Counted from the stretch's first letter, positions 17,081-26,375 are shown. The stretch is 52,683 nucleotides of DNA from Cyanosarcina radialis HA8281-LM2 (GCA_019359615.1 JAHHHA010000042.1:1-52683); one strand, 5' to 3'. Program-made: numbers and translations. The notes: generated by a model from the sequence alone, not told the origin.

Positions 17081-17656
17081 TCAGAAGGGAAGCTCAGGGA
17101 GGTCAATCTTGCAGGGGGGAGTCAATTCAACTACGGGAAATTGCTCGACGTGAATACTATCCTGCTCTCTAATATATCTCCTGCGGCTTTCTTCCCTGAC
17201 AGTCTCTTCATTGAACAACTCAATAAAACTGCCATCCGAACCGATACAGTTGCGAAGGCACAAAGTTCGTTCATGAACGAAGTTGCCTACGGAACGACAG
17301 CCTCGAAAATCGACATTTTCAAAGATTACTACGATACCTTCCATAGCGTCAAGATTAGCTTCCCGCAGGTCAGAACCACTGAAATTAGTACCACTGAAAA
17401 CACAGTTGGTGAAATTAGCTCGGAAGCAAATGGTATCCCGAAAATCACAGCCTATAAGGAAAGTGTTGGTAAAGTTAGCATAGCTAAAGTTCGCTCCTCG
17501 GAAATTGCAATAATTCAAACCGTAGCTCTTGGAATCACACTCTCTGAAATCCGAAACGACTGGACTAGTGTTACTCAAATCCAACCCACTAAAATCTCGC
17601 TCCCCAGCAGCGTATCGAGCCAACAACTCTTCTCTAGTAATCTCGGCCATAATCAA
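17081..17656 (-). CDS. Pentapeptide-repeat protein with Phe-rich core
   Basis: 191 residues; the start is probably the ATG at 17650 (MAEITREELLARYAAGERDFSGLDL). The opening helix followed by ERDFSGLDL is the common N-terminal cap of cyanobacterial pentapeptide proteins. About 15 repeats follow, mostly with F at the central position (CNFRGANFSYANFTNTFLIGCDF). The last 60 residues (from about FVHERTLCLRNC) are not repeats, contain the charged REESRRRYIREQDS and end in a Pro-rich tail. Several cysteines (about ten) are a notable feature. Function is unknown. Confidence 0.88.
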   Translation of the reverse strand: MIMAEITREELLARYAAGERDFSGLDLSNTSPVVSDFRECDSKSYGLNYCNFRGANFSYANFTNTFLIGCDFRDTICFRANFTNCVFSGTNFSGSDLREANLDAMEGIVVIFENVDFRGCRSVGNFVHERTLCLRNCIGSDGSFIELFNEETVREESRRRYIREQDSIHVEQFPVVELTPPCKIDLPELPF

Positions 17657-17672
17657 ACCTTTCTATTAGTTA

Positions 17673-17730
17673 CCAGGTTGGGTTGACGGCAGGAAACCCA
17701 ACGAACCCGATCGCAATGCCTCATTTTAGC
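17673..17730. repeat. GTTGGGTT hairpin repeat, copy 2 (divergent)
   Basis: CAGGTTGGGTTGACGGCAGG with matching AAACCCAAC arm, then ACCCGATCGCAATGCCTCATTTTAGC. The tail matches copy 1 at 3361-3419 closely, with a variant loop. Confidence 0.8.
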
Positions 17731-17775
17731 TTTTGGGATAGTCAGATATAATTGTCCAAGTCTTTTTGTCCCCCT

Positions 17776-19017
17776 ATGACTCGCGTAATTGGTTCGATCA
17801 GCGGTACGTCAGTAGACGGAATCGACACCGCACTGGTAGAAATTGTCGGTACAGACATCGATCTGAAAATCGAATTGCTCTCTGGAGCTACTTACCCATA
17901 TCCAGAGGCTTTGAAAAACCAAATTTTAGCCGTTTGTGCTGGCGAAAATTTATCAATGGCACAGTTGGCAGAACTAGACGATGCGATCGCTTATCGATTT
18001 GCCCAAGCTGCGATCGCTATTCAAGACGGACACCAAAAAGCCGAGCTAATTGGCTCTCACGGACAAACGGTTTACCACCGACCCCCTGAGTTGGTAGCAG
18101 GGGAGCAGGGGAGCAGGGGAGCAGGGGAGAATTTTTCACTCAACACTCAACACTCAACACTTAACACTTCCAAACACTCCACACTTCATAAATTGGGTTA
18201 TAGCTTGCAATTAGGTCGAGGTGAAGTCATCGCTCAACTTACGGGCATCCCCACTATCAGTAACTTTCGGGTAGGCGATATTGCTGTTGGCGGGCATGGT
18301 GCGCCTCTGGTTTCCAAAGTAGATGCTTATCTGCTCGGACATCCGACGCGACATCGGTGCGTGCAAAATATTGGCGGTATTGGAAATTTAACTTATCTAC
18401 CAGCTAGGGATAAATTTGGGCTTGAAGGGATCGTAGGCTGGGATACAGGGCCGGGAAATAGCCTCCTAGATATAGCCGTGCAGCACTTAAGCGAGGGCAA
18501 ACAAACTTACGATCGCGATGGTGCTTGGGCAGCTAGCGGCACTCCTTGTCAAGCTTTAGTCAGTCAATGGCTTCAGCATGAGTATTTTCAAGTTCCCCCA
18601 CCCAAATCTACCGGCCGGGAGTTATTCGGTTGGGATTACTGGCAGCAATGTTTGGCAGACGCTCAAAGCTATAATTTGAATCCTGCCGATCTCTTAGCGA
18701 CGATCGCAGAACTGACAGCAGCTTCGATTGTCGATAGCTATCAAAAGTTTCTCCCCCAAATGCCAGATGAAGTATTGCTGTGCGGGGGCGGTAGCCGCAA
18801 CCTTTACCTCAAAAAACGGCTGGCAGAATTATTCTCAGCCCGATCTTCGCACCCAGTTGCAGTAATGACTACCGATGACGTGGGTTTAAGCGCCGATTAT
18901 AAAGAAGCGATCGCCTTTGCTGTCCTGGCTTACTGGCGCAATTTAGGCATTCCTGGCAACTTGCCAGAAGTCACCAATGCTAGAGAGCCAGTGCTGTTAG
19001 GCTATGTTAATAAGTAA
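17776..19017 (+). CDS. anmK: Anhydro-N-acetylmuramic acid kinase AnmK with an in-frame repeat insertion
   Basis: AnmK opens and phosphorylates 1,6-anhydro-MurNAc in peptidoglycan recycling. ATG 17776 gives 413 residues; the upstream TTG 17752 is less likely. Family motifs are [22 protein letters not shown] at the N-terminus, [50 protein letters not shown] and a C-terminal [13 protein letters not shown]. Residues about 108-139 ([23 protein letters not shown]) are a low-complexity insert between [10 protein letters not shown] and GYSLQLGRG, which are normally adjacent. It is encoded by the same composite repeat as in thiO. The 3' end is made of an AAGTAAT repeat followed by the 31-base hairpin element. 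Confidence 0.93.
   Translation: MTRVIGSISGTSVDGIDTALVEIVGTDIDLKIELLSGATYPYPEALKNQILAVCAGENLSMAQLAELDDAIAYRFAQAAIAIQDGHQKAELIGSHGQTVYHRPPELVAGEQGSRGAGENFSLNTQHSTLNTSKHSTLHKLGYSLQLGRGEVIAQLTGIPTISNFRVGDIAVGGHGAPLVSKVDAYLLGHPTRHRCVQNIGGIGNLTYLPARDKFGLEGIVGWDTGPGNSLLDIAVQHLSEGKQTYDRDGAWAASGTPCQALVSQWLQHEYFQVPPPKSTGRELFGWDYWQQCLADAQSYNLNPADLLATIAELTAASIVDSYQKFLPQMPDEVLLCGGGSRNLYLKKRLAELFSARSSHPVAVMTTDDVGLSADYKEAIAFAVLAYWRNLGIPGNLPEVTNAREPVLLGYVNK
18097..18192 (+). repeat. Composite octamer/heptamer repeat inside anmK
   Basis: Three GCAGGGGA units, then a short linker (GAATTTTTC), then three exact ACTCAAC heptamers and decayed copies (ACTTAAC, ACTTCCA). Order and orientation relative to the gene equal those in thiO, where the linker is GTTCTTC. 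Confidence 0.9.
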
Positions 19018-19023
19018 TAAGTT

Positions 19024-19077
19024 GTAGGTTGGGTTGAACGGAGTGAAACCCAACACCCCAGAAATGTTGGGTTTCGC
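19024..19077. repeat. GTTGGGTT hairpin repeat, copy 3
   Basis: Bases 19024-19054 are identical over 31 bases to 3361-3391. A partial inverted arm (GTTGGGTTTCGC) follows at 19065-19077. It is the first sequence after anmK and may act as a terminator. Confidence 0.85.
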
Positions 19078-19114
19078 TATCGCCAGGGCTAGGGCCTACG
19101 TTAATTATGGTCAA

Positions 19115-19618
19115 TCAATCGGATTTGATATGAGACAATCGATCGGCAATTTTTCTGACAATATCTTCTTGAGATTGAGAAATATCTATAATTAAATCTG
19201 CCTCCGGTTCTTCCAAAAGAGCCAATTGATTTTCCAGCATTACTGCTTTCATAAAATGATCTTGGCGTTTTTCCATTCTGGCTCGAATATTTTCGTAGTC
19301 TCCTTTGAGATAAACCCAAAAAATTGACTCCAGATCGCCTTGTAAGATTTCTCGATAAGCTGCTTTGAGGGCCGAACAAGCAACAATGGCATTGTCTCGA
19401 TCGCGCCAAGTTTCAGCCATCAAATCGTGGAGTTTTTCCAACCAAGGTTGGCGATCGCGATCGTCTAAAGGTATCCCATTGCTCATCTTGTCTTTGTTTG
19501 CTTGAGGGTGAAAATCGTCGCCATCGTAGAATGTCCAACCTAAGCGCTGACTCAGCAGTCTACCGATCGTGGATTTACCAGAACCAGATACACCCATAAT
19601 GATGCAGATTTTTGCCAT
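19115..19618 (-). CDS. gntK: Gluconokinase (GntK type)
   Basis: 167 residues, the normal size. This enzyme makes 6-phosphogluconate from gluconate and ATP, feeding the oxidative pentose phosphate pathway. Visible features are P-loop GVSGSGKST at 9-17, FYDGDDFHPQANKDKMSNGIPLDDRDRQPWL (substrate-binding region characteristic of GntK), CSALKAAYREIL, and a C-terminal DISQSQEDIV. The neighbour upstream is the Ser/Thr kinase gene on the same strand, separated by only about 37 bases, so the two may be co-transcribed. No gluconate permease is seen in the window. Confidence 0.93.
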   Translation of the reverse strand: MAKICIIMGVSGSGKSTIGRLLSQRLGWTFYDGDDFHPQANKDKMSNGIPLDDRDRQPWLEKLHDLMAETWRDRDNAIVACSALKAAYREILQGDLESIFWVYLKGDYENIRARMEKRQDHFMKAVMLENQLALLEEPEADLIIDISQSQEDIVRKIADRLSHIKSD

Positions 19619-19655
19619 CTGAATTATGAAATTTCGTGGTTAATTAAAACTTAAA

Positions 19656-21023
19656 TCAAACGCGCAGGCGACGACGAAATTCCATTGCTTGTTGAGGGTT
19701 AGGAATTTGAGCGGCTAAAGTTTCTACTAGTTGAGTAGGCGTGATACCAGAATTTTGTTTGAGGGTACGCTGACAAACAAAACCAGCCATTGGCCCGATG
19801 AAATTGCTTAATTCTTGTTCGCAACGTCGGACAAAATTAGGGTCAATTTGGCTAGGAGGAGCGGATACAGGCGCAGGATTGACAGTTAGAGTATCTGCTG
19901 ATGTAGATGTTTGAGGTTGAGTTTTAAAACTAGCCATCAGAGTTTGAGCGGATTGGCGAAACTTATCTTGTTGCTTGGCTGGAACGCGATCGCTTAAACG
20001 TTCGATTAGATCTGATGCGGTTGAGGCTTGTAAGAGACTTTGCTTGAGGATTAAACGAGCCATCGGCCCGATTGCTTCTCCTAAAAGTGCTTCTAACTTA
20101 GCCAGTAATTCTGGAGATAGTTTCAGTTGAGCCTCGCTGTAGAACCGATCTGAAGTCGCGGTCGGTTTGACTCCAGGCCCCACTGCTGGTGGAAAACCAC
20201 TAACTGTCTTTAAAGCCTCTAGTACCTCTACCGCCGACTGATGGCGTTGGGTACAACTTTTGCAAACCATTTTGTCTAAAACGGCTGCCAAGCGATGGTT
20301 AACCGTTGCTCGATCGCGCCAGAGAACGTCCCCCGTATTAAAATCTACTGGTAATTCTCTAGGCGAGATGCCAGTTAAAGCCTCGATCGCTGTCATTCCT
20401 AAAGAATATATGTCGCTATTGAGTCGCGGATGACCTAACGCCTGTTCTGGGGCGATATAACCCCCAGTGCCGATCGCTACTGTCAGCGGTGAAGAAACCG
20501 CTTGCCCTTCGCTGACTAACTGAGTGCGAACTTTCTTGACGGCCCCAAAATCGATTAACACTAGCCTGTTATCTGGTTTGCGCCTCATGATGTTGTTGGG
20601 TTTAATATCCCGATGGATGACACCATAGCTATGAACGAAGGTAAGAATAGGCAAAACATCTTCTAAAATTGCCATCACCACCGTCTCCGGTAGCGGCTTT
20701 CCTGGCAGCATTTCTTCGCTTAAGGGATGCCCGTCGATGAATTCTTGAACTAAATAAAACTCTTGATTGTCTTCAAAATAAGCTAAAAGTTGGGGAATTT
20801 GCTCGTGTCTGCCGAGTTTCTCCAATATTTCTGCTTCAGTATTGAACAAACGTCTAGCTAAATCCATAAACTGAGGATTGTGGGTGGCTGGCATCAGATG
20901 TTTGACGACACACTTGGGCTTACCAGGTCTGTGAGTATCTTCAGCAATATAAGTTTGCCCGAATCCGCCAGTTCTGAGAGTGGCGATAATTTGATAGCGA
21001 CCTTTTAATTCCCGTCCCAACAT
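19656..21023 (-). CDS. Ser/Thr protein kinase with two C-terminal repeat domains
   Basis: 455 residues from ATG 21023 (MLGRELKGRYQII); the longer frame to 21083 adds an unlikely basic extension. The kinase domain (about 1-260) has the glycine loop RTGGFGQTYIAED, catalytic lysine in KCVVKHL, catalytic loop VIHRDIKPNNIM, DFG in LIDFGAVKK and APEQ, so it looks active. A short linker leads to two related 60-residue domains, both with the core IGPMA(R/G)xxxxxxL followed by S/T-rich L-x-E-x-L and a closing helix (about 305-365 and 395-455). There is no membrane segment. Cyanobacterial kinases of this layout are common; the targets are unknown. The gene lies upstream of gntK. Confidence 0.93.
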   Translation of the reverse strand: MLGRELKGRYQIIATLRTGGFGQTYIAEDTHRPGKPKCVVKHLMPATHNPQFMDLARRLFNTEAEILEKLGRHEQIPQLLAYFEDNQEFYLVQEFIDGHPLSEEMLPGKPLPETVVMAILEDVLPILTFVHSYGVIHRDIKPNNIMRRKPDNRLVLIDFGAVKKVRTQLVSEGQAVSSPLTVAIGTGGYIAPEQALGHPRLNSDIYSLGMTAIEALTGISPRELPVDFNTGDVLWRDRATVNHRLAAVLDKMVCKSCTQRHQSAVEVLEALKTVSGFPPAVGPGVKPTATSDRFYSEAQLKLSPELLAKLEALLGEAIGPMARLILKQSLLQASTASDLIERLSDRVPAKQQDKFRQSAQTLMASFKTQPQTSTSADTLTVNPAPVSAPPSQIDPNFVRRCEQELSNFIGPMAGFVCQRTLKQNSGITPTQLVETLAAQIPNPQQAMEFRRRLRV

Positions 21024-21810
21024 ATAATTTTTACCATTTGTCGATCGTGAGGCTAAATATCGACGGTGAGGGAACCTTAACAAATTTAGCTGCCGATCGA
21101 GCCATAGATACCAGATCTGCCGATCTCAAACAACTAAATTCAGCCCTCACCCCCATCCGCTCTTCTGCCCCCGCGACTCCCAATATTGGGAATAGTAGAG
21201 AGATGGTATTTGCTTAAGCAAAATAACGGGTAACACCCAAAACCACCAGCGATCGCTGTTAACGAAGTCAGAAGTCAGAAGTCAGAAGTCAGAAGTTGGT
21301 TTTGGTAACGGGGATTTATGCCCTGCTTCCAAAACTTTTCCCCTTCAAAGGGGAGGTTTTAGACCCCATTTCTTCGATAATGTCGGTTTCCCAAAACGAT
21401 CGGATGGTAATTAGATCGTAGCAATCTCTAGAACATAGTGGGAAGATCGCTAAAATGGTCGATCGCACAGTCCCAAAGTTAATTAGGTTGCAGTCCAAGA
21501 ATTTATGCTGCTATCTATTAGGACTCTCTCTCCAACAGTTCTTCTAAGGTAGGCATCGGAGCCTGCCTTACAAGTGAGTTATTGCAGATGTCTAATAGGG
21601 TAGCGATCGCCAATTTAATCTAAACCTGGGTGTCTTTCAAGGTTAAAAAGTGTTCTTTTGTTGTTCATTGTCGGCCTCACTGGGACAGCCCAGAGGGCTA
21701 TCCCACAAGTCCAGGCAAATGCTAATTGCGATCGACCTTTGCTCAATGCTTTGCTTCTACATCTTGTTTGTTTTCTCGCCCTCTCGCCCTCTCGCTCTCT
21801 CCCCGTCTCC
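21024..21810. other. Long intergenic region between the kinase and murF with several repeats
   Basis: No credible gene lies in these 787 bases. It holds a CCAATATTGG palindrome near 21178, a run of GAAGTCA heptamers (21266-21296), a CCCCTTCAAAGGGG stem (21340-21353), and the 25-base GGGACAGCCC hairpin (21681-21705). The remainder is unremarkable mixed sequence, probably decayed repeats. The murF stop lies at its right end and the kinase start at its left end. Confidence 0.6.
21681..21705. repeat. TGGGAxAGCCC hairpin element, copy 1
   Basis: A 25-base near-perfect palindrome: TGGGACAGCCC, loop AGA, GGGCTATCCCA. It is the exact reverse complement of 44308-44332, and the flanking CTTGTG is also shared. 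Confidence 0.85.
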
Positions 21811-23181
21811 CTAAGACCCCACAGCCTGGAGGAATTGCTGGACGACTCGATCGAGTCCTACTGAATGAGAAGCTTTGAACAGCAGGCGATCGCCTGGTTT
21901 GACTATCTCTGTTAACTTGCTTACTAGCGCGGCATAACTCTCGGCAGATACGCCCGCAAAGTTCTCGATCTGGGGAGTTCCTATCGCTCCCGTCGCAATG
22001 GCTTCGGTTTCTGGATCGTCGATTAAAACCAGCAAAACGTCTAAGTTGAGTTGCCGCACTTTTTCTCCAACCTGGGCGTGAAATTCGCGCGATCGCTCTC
22101 CCAGTTCCTTCATCGTTCCTAGCACGGCAATATGGCGCTTTCCTGGGGTCTGGTCCAGCATTTCTAGGGCTGCCAGCATCGATTCTAAGCCTGCGTTGTA
22201 GGTTTCATCTAAAATTATTACATCGTCGGGTAAGTCGTAACGCTGCGATCGCCCGGAGGGCATATTGACTGCCAAACCTGCTGTTAACGGGGTCAGATCG
22301 ATTTGCAGGAGTTTAGCCACTGCCAAAGCCGCTAAGTAGTTGAGGGCGTTATGATTGCCAGCCAGGGGCAAGGGAAACTCTACCCCTTCCACCCGCATAG
22401 TATCGGGGTCGATGAGTTCTCCTGGGAAATCGCCCCCTTCCAGTCCGTAGGCGATCGTTTTTCCTTGCCAAACGCTAGCAGCAGTTTCGATTAACCGCTG
22501 GTTATCGTGATTGAGGATCGCCACGCTATCGGCTGGCATTTCGGCCAGTAACTCGCACTTGGCTCTAGCGATGGCTGCTTCCGAACCCAACAACCCAATA
22601 TGCGCGGTTCCCACGTTAGTAATTACACCGATAGTGGGTAGGGCAATCTGGGTTAATTCCGCAATTTGACCGACACCGCGCATCGCCATTTCAATGACGG
22701 CAAAATCGTGTTCGGGGCCTAGTTCTAAGAGGGTTTTAGGTACGCCAATTTCGTTATTGAAATTCGCTTGAGTTTTCAGTACCTTTCCTTGGGTAGCTAG
22801 TACCGCCGCGATTAACTCCTTAGTAGTGGTTTTACCTACCGAACCAGTGACACCAATGACGGGGATCGAGAATTGACTGCGCCACCAGCGGGCGATCGCC
22901 TGATAGGCTGCTAGGGTATCTTTCACCAGCAGTTGAGGTATCGGTTCTGGCAGTTGGCGATCGACCACGACTGCAATTGCCCCTTTAGCGATCGCTCGAT
23001 CCACAAAGTTATGTCCGTCAAACTTCTCTCCCCGCAAAGCGACGAACAACTCCCCCGATTTCAGATTGCGGGTGTCGGTGACGATCCCGGTAATTTGGCT
23101 ACCTAGAGCCTGATTTGACAAGTTAAAAGGAGTGCTAGAGAGGATTTCATCGATCTGAGCTAGAGGTATTTGACCAAACAT
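21811..23181 (-). CDS. murF: UDP-MurNAc-tripeptide:D-Ala-D-Ala ligase MurF
   Basis: MurF adds the D-Ala-D-Ala dipeptide to complete the cytoplasmic peptidoglycan precursor. From ATG 23181 (MFGQIPLAQIDEIL) it has 456 residues; the frame runs on upstream to 23256, but those residues are basic and unlike the family. The N-terminal substrate domain has ITGIVTDTRNLKSGELFVAL; the central ATPase has the Mur-ligase loop GVTGSVGKTTTKELIA, NFNNEIGVP, VITNVGTAHIGLLGS and LNHDN; the C-terminal domain has DETYNAGLESM and AVLGTMKELGE. It is complete. No other mur gene is adjacent. Its upstream region (23182-23592) carries repeats. Confidence 0.96.
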   Translation of the reverse strand: MFGQIPLAQIDEILSSTPFNLSNQALGSQITGIVTDTRNLKSGELFVALRGEKFDGHNFVDRAIAKGAIAVVVDRQLPEPIPQLLVKDTLAAYQAIARWWRSQFSIPVIGVTGSVGKTTTKELIAAVLATQGKVLKTQANFNNEIGVPKTLLELGPEHDFAVIEMAMRGVGQIAELTQIALPTIGVITNVGTAHIGLLGSEAAIARAKCELLAEMPADSVAILNHDNQRLIETAASVWQGKTIAYGLEGGDFPGELIDPDTMRVEGVEFPLPLAGNHNALNYLAALAVAKLLQIDLTPLTAGLAVNMPSGRSQRYDLPDDVIILDETYNAGLESMLAALEMLDQTPGKRHIAVLGTMKELGERSREFHAQVGEKVRQLNLDVLLVLIDDPETEAIATGAIGTPQIENFAGVSAESYAALVSKLTEIVKPGDRLLFKASHSVGLDRVVQQFLQAVGS

Positions 23182-23592
23182 TTTTGCCTTTTGTCTTAAA
23201 TTGAATTCAGGTTCGGACTTACCATCCCCCAACTTTGCACTCTTGTAAAGACGCAAGAGCTAGCCTCTCTACAACTCCGAACTCCGTTGGCGCAGCCTGC
23301 GCTCGGCGCATACTCCGAACTCCGAACTCATATTTAGGTATTTTACGCGCTAGCTCGATCCCCGCAGCAAGATCGATCCGCAGATTCACGGAGTGCAAGA
23401 TTGCCTTAAAAGCAATATGATGATCGCATAGTTGGGATAAAGTATACCTAAATTTAACTACAGTGAATTCACAAGTAATGGTTAGCTAATAATCTAAATT
23501 GCTTTGTGAGTTAAAGTGCCCTTATAATCTGCTCGATTAGATATCGATATACTCAGTCTCCTAAGATGTTCGATTAGCTAGTTTATATAAAA
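23182..23592. other. Divergent intergenic region with palindromic repeat cluster
   Basis: Between murF and the following gene lie AACTCCGAACTCC repeats (23272-23330) surrounding a GGCGCAGCC/TGCGC-type palindromic element (GCGCAGCCTGCGCTCGGCGC, 23290-23309). The right half is A+T-rich. Promoters for both genes should be here, but I see no convincing boxes. Confidence 0.5.
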
Positions 23593-24876
23593 GTGACTAC
23601 TTTGACCAACCATAGCCCGCCACCGATTAGCGAACTAGAGCAGCAGGTATACAAACATTTGCTGTTCTACGCTCAATTAGAGCCTGCCAGCCAAGTGCTA
23701 GACAGGTTTCGCCAGCTATTTTTGAGTTCGGCTGGATATCCCGATCGAGAAATTAATTCAATTTTAGAAAAAATTACTCTCTCCAAACACTCAGAGAGAG
23801 ACTTTCCCCTGTTTCTCAATCGCTGCTGCTACATTTTGATCAACCGTTGGCAAATGAGTCCTCAAACCCAAGGAGTCATTCCAGAGTTGGTAGCCATGTT
23901 GGCACATCCGCCTTCTGGAGGTAATTTTCATTCCCGTCGATCGAGGCGCTTGCTCCAACTATTGAAACTCTTTACTGAAACCGAACAATTTCAGAAGTTA
24001 CAGCGTACTGCTCAAGTAATTGGCCAACCCCCAGATTATACGAGTAAAAACAACAATAAGGTAAAAAATTTAATTCGACACTACCCTTATTTATATCAGC
24101 ATTATCTCATTAACGAAGATAGCGGTCACGAACAACAGGAAGCTATCAGACAAATTCAATCTCAAATGCAACGGCGTTTTGAGTTAGATTTATCTCAATA
24201 TGTCACTTATCAGGTACGACTGGCACAACTAGCCGATCGAGGCGCTCTGACATCAAAAAACGATCGTTTAATCCAACCCGTTAATAATCCCACCTTATTG
24301 AGCGATCGCGATTTAGCAGTTGCGCTCAAACATTTTATTGGTAATGTCGAAGGTTCCTATTCTTATCGAGATTTAGCCCATCGTTTTACCCTCCACACCA
24401 ATCAAGTATCCTCGTATAAAGTTTTTAAAGATGATTTCTATCAATATTTAATTTCTTCCATTAACTCTAACTATGGTAAAAAACAGTTCAATCATCGATT
24501 GTATAATCACTTAAAAAATATTTTGCCGGATAACGATTTTCAAAAACCCGACGAGTTCATGATTATCCGAACTTGCACTCAATTATTGAATTACCTAATA
24601 GTTGAGAGCCATCAAAAGCTAGATCACTATGTTTTTGTCGATTTAATTACCAATTTAGGTCCAACTTTTACCACTGGGTTACTACTAAAAATAGTCCTTC
24701 TTTGTAACAAAGTTAAGCCCCAATTAGAAAAACGTTTTACGGTTTTATTCAATCATTATGAGTCCTTTGATGAAGACGGCGTTCCTTGGTTGATTGCTTC
24801 ATTAGAGAATTTGAATGTAGCTTTCAGCACCCACTTTGGTAAAGCGGATGTTTCTTGCTTGAAGCAATTGATGTAA
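23593..24876 (+). CDS. Conserved cyanobacterial protein of unknown function
   Basis: 427 residues from GTG 23593 (then TTLTNHSPPPISELEQQVYKHLL). It is a soluble, helix-rich protein with no membrane segment or signal. Blocks that look conserved are FLNRCCYILINRWQM (near 75-90), RLLQLLKLF, a region ending NLIRHYPYLYQHYL with many charged helices, and SYRDLAHRFTLHTNQV. I recall similar proteins in other cyanobacteria with the RCCxILINRWQ motif, but no function. It stands alone on the plus strand; the next gene is convergent. Confidence 0.75.
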   Translation: MTTLTNHSPPPISELEQQVYKHLLFYAQLEPASQVLDRFRQLFLSSAGYPDREINSILEKITLSKHSERDFPLFLNRCCYILINRWQMSPQTQGVIPELVAMLAHPPSGGNFHSRRSRRLLQLLKLFTETEQFQKLQRTAQVIGQPPDYTSKNNNKVKNLIRHYPYLYQHYLINEDSGHEQQEAIRQIQSQMQRRFELDLSQYVTYQVRLAQLADRGALTSKNDRLIQPVNNPTLLSDRDLAVALKHFIGNVEGSYSYRDLAHRFTLHTNQVSSYKVFKDDFYQYLISSINSNYGKKQFNHRLYNHLKNILPDNDFQKPDEFMIIRTCTQLLNYLIVESHQKLDHYVFVDLITNLGPTFTTGLLLKIVLLCNKVKPQLEKRFTVLFNHYESFDEDGVPWLIASLENLNVAFSTHFGKADVSCLKQLM

Positions 24877-24890
24877 AGCAGGATTTACCT

Positions 24891-25514
24891 TTATTGCTCC
24901 GCTTCAGTTTCTAAAGCTAGTTCTTGGGCTAAATTCCCCTCAAGTGCTTCCAAAACAGCAATCGGATCGGCGGGTTCCTGCATGACTTCGGCTTCAGGAT
25001 CGGTTCGATCGACGACATCTGGTAAATCGGTACGGAGTTCTTCTAAAAGCGCAATCATCTTAGCAATTTTCTGTTCGGAGAGGAGATTGAGTTGTAGCAT
25101 CAGTTGCGTGCGCTGTTCGGCAAAGTTTTCTTGACGAGTTTGTCTTACTAGCACCCCAGTAGAAATTAGCAGGGCGGCGGCATCTAAGCCTTGAGATGAC
25201 CAGCTAAAAGGGGGCAGGTGAAAGGGTAAAAGAGAATCAAAAAAGCTGCTACCAATCCACAGAATCAGTAGGAGCAACAAAAGATAGAGAAAGATCGAGT
25301 GGCTAAAAAACGACGCGATCGTTTCTAGTAGCTGTTGGTAAATGGGAAGAGAGCGATTTTCTTGGGTCTGGAACGAAGTGATGGCTTCAATATTTTTGGT
25401 AATCGGATCGGGTAATGGAACGGTGAGAATTTGCTTTCGAGCCGCGTTGGAGTTGAGTTTATTTGTATTCGAGCTAGAGTGTTGCTGGGCTGTGTCGTTA
25501 GCGCTGTGCTTCAT
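24891..25514 (-). CDS. DUF1003-like membrane protein
   Basis: 208 residues from ATG 25514; TAGGAG lies six bases upstream and supports this start over the longer frame to 25553. A long polar N-terminal part (about 80 residues) leads to the DUF1003 core: LETIASFFSHSIFLYLLLLLLILWIGS, a loop with FxPFHLPPFSW, a second membrane segment LDAAALLISTGVLVRQ and then NFAEQRTQLMLQLNLLSEQKIAKMIALLEEL. The tail is acidic. The family is widespread and lacks a settled function. It is convergent with the preceding gene (14-base gap). Confidence 0.82.
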   Translation of the reverse strand: MKHSANDTAQQHSSSNTNKLNSNAARKQILTVPLPDPITKNIEAITSFQTQENRSLPIYQQLLETIASFFSHSIFLYLLLLLLILWIGSSFFDSLLPFHLPPFSWSSQGLDAAALLISTGVLVRQTRQENFAEQRTQLMLQLNLLSEQKIAKMIALLEELRTDLPDVVDRTDPEAEVMQEPADPIAVLEALEGNLAQELALETEAEQ

Positions 25515-25530
25515 GTGGCAACTCCTAAAG

Positions 25531-25571
25531 ATGTCAAAAAAGTCAAAAGTCAAAAGTCAAAAGTCAAAAAC
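25531..25571. repeat. GTCAAAA tandem repeat
   Basis: Four to five consecutive GTCAAAA heptamers just upstream of the DUF1003 gene. It resembles the GTCAGAA heptamers at 21266 and 50920. Confidence 0.75.
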
Positions 25572-25723
25572 TTTTCTCCTCTTGAGAGGAGGCTTGTATC
25601 CACTAGTTTTCGATCGTCGGTAGGTAGTTAATTATCAAAGCTAAAATGGAAGAGAAAAGACTGAGGCGTTGGCGCTAGAGGAGTGCGGTAGCACGTATCG
25701 CTGGCTGGCTAGGAAGTAGAGAT

Positions 25724-26260
25724 ATGAAAAATTTATGGTCAAAATTGTTAGAGCTTAAAGAGGCGATCTATAGCCCGAACAAGGAGTTGGGGAAAGATCG
25801 GACTATCTTATTAGATTCTGCTGAAGCAGCCGAAAATATGGCTTTCATGCTTGGGGGTCGATGGGATAATTGTAATGGTGTGGTTTTATCCACCGTCGAT
25901 GAAATAGCGATCGAGGCATCCGCCAACCTAGTGGGAGCTAGGTGGTTTTACCAGGGTAAGTCTTGCGCTTTATTACCGAGATTGAGCGTTGAGGTTTTCC
26001 AACAACGCCTAGCGGCTGGAGAGAAGTATTTCATCAATGCGAATTTAATGGGAGCCGATCTGAGCAATTTAAATCTCAGTCAAGTGAATTTAAGTTGGGC
26101 TAAGTTGCGGGGAGCAAATTTGAGTGGTGCCAACCTGCGGGGAGCCGACTTGACACAAGCAGATTTGAGCGATGCTAACTTGAGTGAAACTGACCTGACG
26201 GGAGCTAACTTGACGCACACTATTTTGAACCATTCAGAGCGATCGTCAAGCCGAATGTGA
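25724..26260 (+). CDS. Pentapeptide-repeat protein with a non-repeat N-terminal half
   Basis: 178 residues. The first 100 residues are not repeats: a MKNLWSKLLELKEAIYSPNKELG opening and a globular-looking part with NMAFMLGGRWDN, GARWFYQGKSCALLPRLSVEVF and QQRLAAGEKYF. The last 70 residues are regular A(D/N)LS pentapeptides (ANLMGADLSNLNLSQVNL and on to ANLTHTIL). The two-part layout differs from the other two pentapeptide proteins in this window. It is soluble, with no signal. No neighbour suggests a role. The start is preceded by GAAGTAGAGAT, a weak ribosome site. Confidence 0.85.
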   Translation: MKNLWSKLLELKEAIYSPNKELGKDRTILLDSAEAAENMAFMLGGRWDNCNGVVLSTVDEIAIEASANLVGARWFYQGKSCALLPRLSVEVFQQRLAAGEKYFINANLMGADLSNLNLSQVNLSWAKLRGANLSGANLRGADLTQADLSDANLSETDLTGANLTHTILNHSERSSSRM

Positions 26261-26375
26261 AGTGTTCTCTGGCTCCTAAAGCCGATCTTCTCAGCGTGGC
26301 TTTTATCCCCTTAAGGAGTAGTCTAGGGGATTTAGTCGATCGAACTGGCGAGGTGCTTTTGAGACTTAATTAGTA

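Noticed and set aside
17141-17686. 181-codon plus-strand frame opposite the pentapeptide gene
   Set aside because: It is the antisense of a clear pentapeptide-repeat gene; repeats on one strand often keep the other strand open.
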